Shown here: in pieces, positions 63,373 to 64,000 of the stretch
Layout of the letters: the number at the start of each line of letters is the position of its first letter
Position numbering within the stretch: position 1 is the stretch's first letter
Assembly (NCBI RefSeq): GCF_963677725.1
Contig: NZ_OY782507.1
Location: 3,321,001 to 3,385,000, forward strand
DNA length: 64,000 nucleotides
From: an uncultured Cohaesibacter sp.
GTDB lineage: Bacteria; Pseudomonadota; Alphaproteobacteria; Rhizobiales; Cohaesibacteraceae
Direction: 5' to 3'
Made by a program: the position numbers and the translations under genes
The notes under the pieces: model-generated
Seen by the model: the letters and a program-made list of their open reading frames with translations, nothing else
Databases searched by the model: none
Told to the model about the DNA's origin: nothing

Positions 63373-64000
63373 CGCGACCGGACCTCTTTTTTCTGTAATA
63401 CACAAAGATACTGGTTGCGACCGAAATCACAATCAGTGCCAGCAAAATGATCGTTATGGGGGACCCTGCAAAAATCCCGAACTTTCCGCCGCTTGTCAGC
63501 AAGGCCTGACGCACGCTTTGCTCAAAGGGATGCCCGAGAATGAGACCGATGAGCAGTGGCGGAAGCGGAAAGCCGCTGCGTCGGAAGAGAAAGCCGAAAA
63601 AGCCGGCGCCCAACATGACCCAAACATCAAACAGGTTGTTGTTCACCGAGAAAGCGCCAAACAATGCCAGAATAGAAATTGCTGGCAGCAGGTGCCGTGG
63701 CTGAATGCGCGTTACATGAATGGCCGCACGGAAAAGAAGAAGGCCAAGGATAACGGTCGGTATGGAGGAGAATAACAGCGCTTCAAAAATGGCGTAAACT
63801 TCAAGCCCGTTCTTTTCAAATAGAAACGGACCGGGCGCCAAACCATGCAGCATGAATGCACCAAGGATGACTGCCGTGACCGCGTCGCCGGGAATGCCAA
63901 GCGCCAGTGTGGGGACCAGTGCACCACCTGTCACTGCATTGTTGGCAGCCTCGGGTGCGGCGATGCCTTCAACGGCGCCCTTGCCGAAGGTTTCCGGCTC
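63365..64000 (-). CDS. tctA: TctA large subunit of a second tripartite tricarboxylate transporter (partial)
   Basis: The C-terminal 212 residues are visible and the gene runs off the right edge. It opens EPETFGKGAVEGIAAPEAAN, which is the family loop, then NAVTGGALVPTLALGIPG. About five or six membrane helices follow. It ends in RKKRSGRDG. It is a different protein from the TctA of the first cluster. The amidohydrolase gene overlaps its stop, and the hydroxy-acid oxidase follows, giving a small-acid uptake and catabolism operon. Confidence 0.9.
   Translation of the reverse strand, partial: EPETFGKGAVEGIAAPEAANNAVTGGALVPTLALGIPGDAVTAVILGAFMLHGLAPGPFLFEKNGLEVYAIFEALLFSSIPTVILGLLLFRAAIHVTRIQPRHLLPAISILALFGAFSVNNNLFDVWVMLGAGFFGFLFRRSGFPLPPLLIGLILGHPFEQSVRQALLTSGGKFGIFAGSPITIILLALIVISVATSIFVYYRKKRSGRDG

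Overview
The window reads as a chromosomal segment of an alphaproteobacterium, most likely a marine-type member of the Hyphomicrobiales (Rhizobiales). This is inferred from moderate GC, dense solute-uptake operons (three binding-protein-dependent systems plus part of a fourth), SorC, DeoR, LysR and TetR local regulators, a sigma-54 controlled tripartite tricarboxylate transporter, and small envelope proteins of types common in that order. I see no rRNA, tRNA, CRISPR array, insertion sequence, integrase or phage gene.

Layout. (A) 1-11.6 kb: mostly minus-strand membrane and stress genes (DUF1206, PAP2 phosphatase, ExoD-like, AI-2E-like permease, BrkB-like, a 22-residue membrane peptide, Na/Pi cotransporter) with a plus-strand PRC-barrel protein and a persulfide-dioxygenase-like hydrolase. 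(B) 11.3-19.8 kb: an ArsR regulator, then a PgtC/PgtB/PgtA-like three-part sensing system (periplasmic binding protein, histidine kinase, sigma-54 activator), a well-formed -24/-12 promoter, and tctCBA. (C) 20.0-30.0 kb: a divergent sugar locus. One arm encodes a SIS isomerase, a SorC regulator and a DhaK-DhaL kinase; the other a sugar ABC transporter, a TIM-barrel isomerase and a second DhaK-DhaL kinase with a changed metal ligand. (D) 30.1-34.2 kb: TetR regulator divergent from an HlyD plus two-ABC-2-permease export operon. (E) 34.3-41.1 kb: diguanylate cyclase, DedA-like protein, YqaE/DUF4112 pair, PNPOx-like protein, class A beta-lactamase, P-loop ATPase, and a quinone-reductase/TetR divergent pair with two matching palindromic operators. 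(F) 41.3-50.6 kb: LysR regulator and an ABC importer operon with a cytoplasmic sulfatase, a DUF4432 epimerase-like protein and a frameshifted anaerobic sulfatase maturase. (G) 50.7-51.8 kb: a fused, out-of-frame remnant of efeO and efeB. (H) 51.9-61.3 kb: DeoR regulator, iron alcohol dehydrogenase, NhaC-type antiporter, MtnA-like isomerase, MtnK-like kinase, 2-hydroxyacid dehydrogenase, FGGY kinase and class II aldolase. (I) 61.4-64.0 kb: alpha-hydroxy-acid oxidase, amidohydrolase and the 3' part of a second tctA.

How the genes work together. Cluster H has the kinase-isomerase-aldolase core of a DHAP shunt, which converts 5-methylthioribose or 5-deoxyribose into DHAP plus an aldehyde that the iron alcohol dehydrogenase could reduce. 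Its extra FGGY kinase and dehydrogenase are not explained by that scheme. Cluster C looks like uptake and phosphorylation of a small ketose or tetrulose. Cluster F looks like import of a sulfated carbohydrate that is desulfated inside the cell, but the maturase needed to activate the sulfatase is broken in this sequence. Cluster B couples external sensing of an organic acid to its own transporter.
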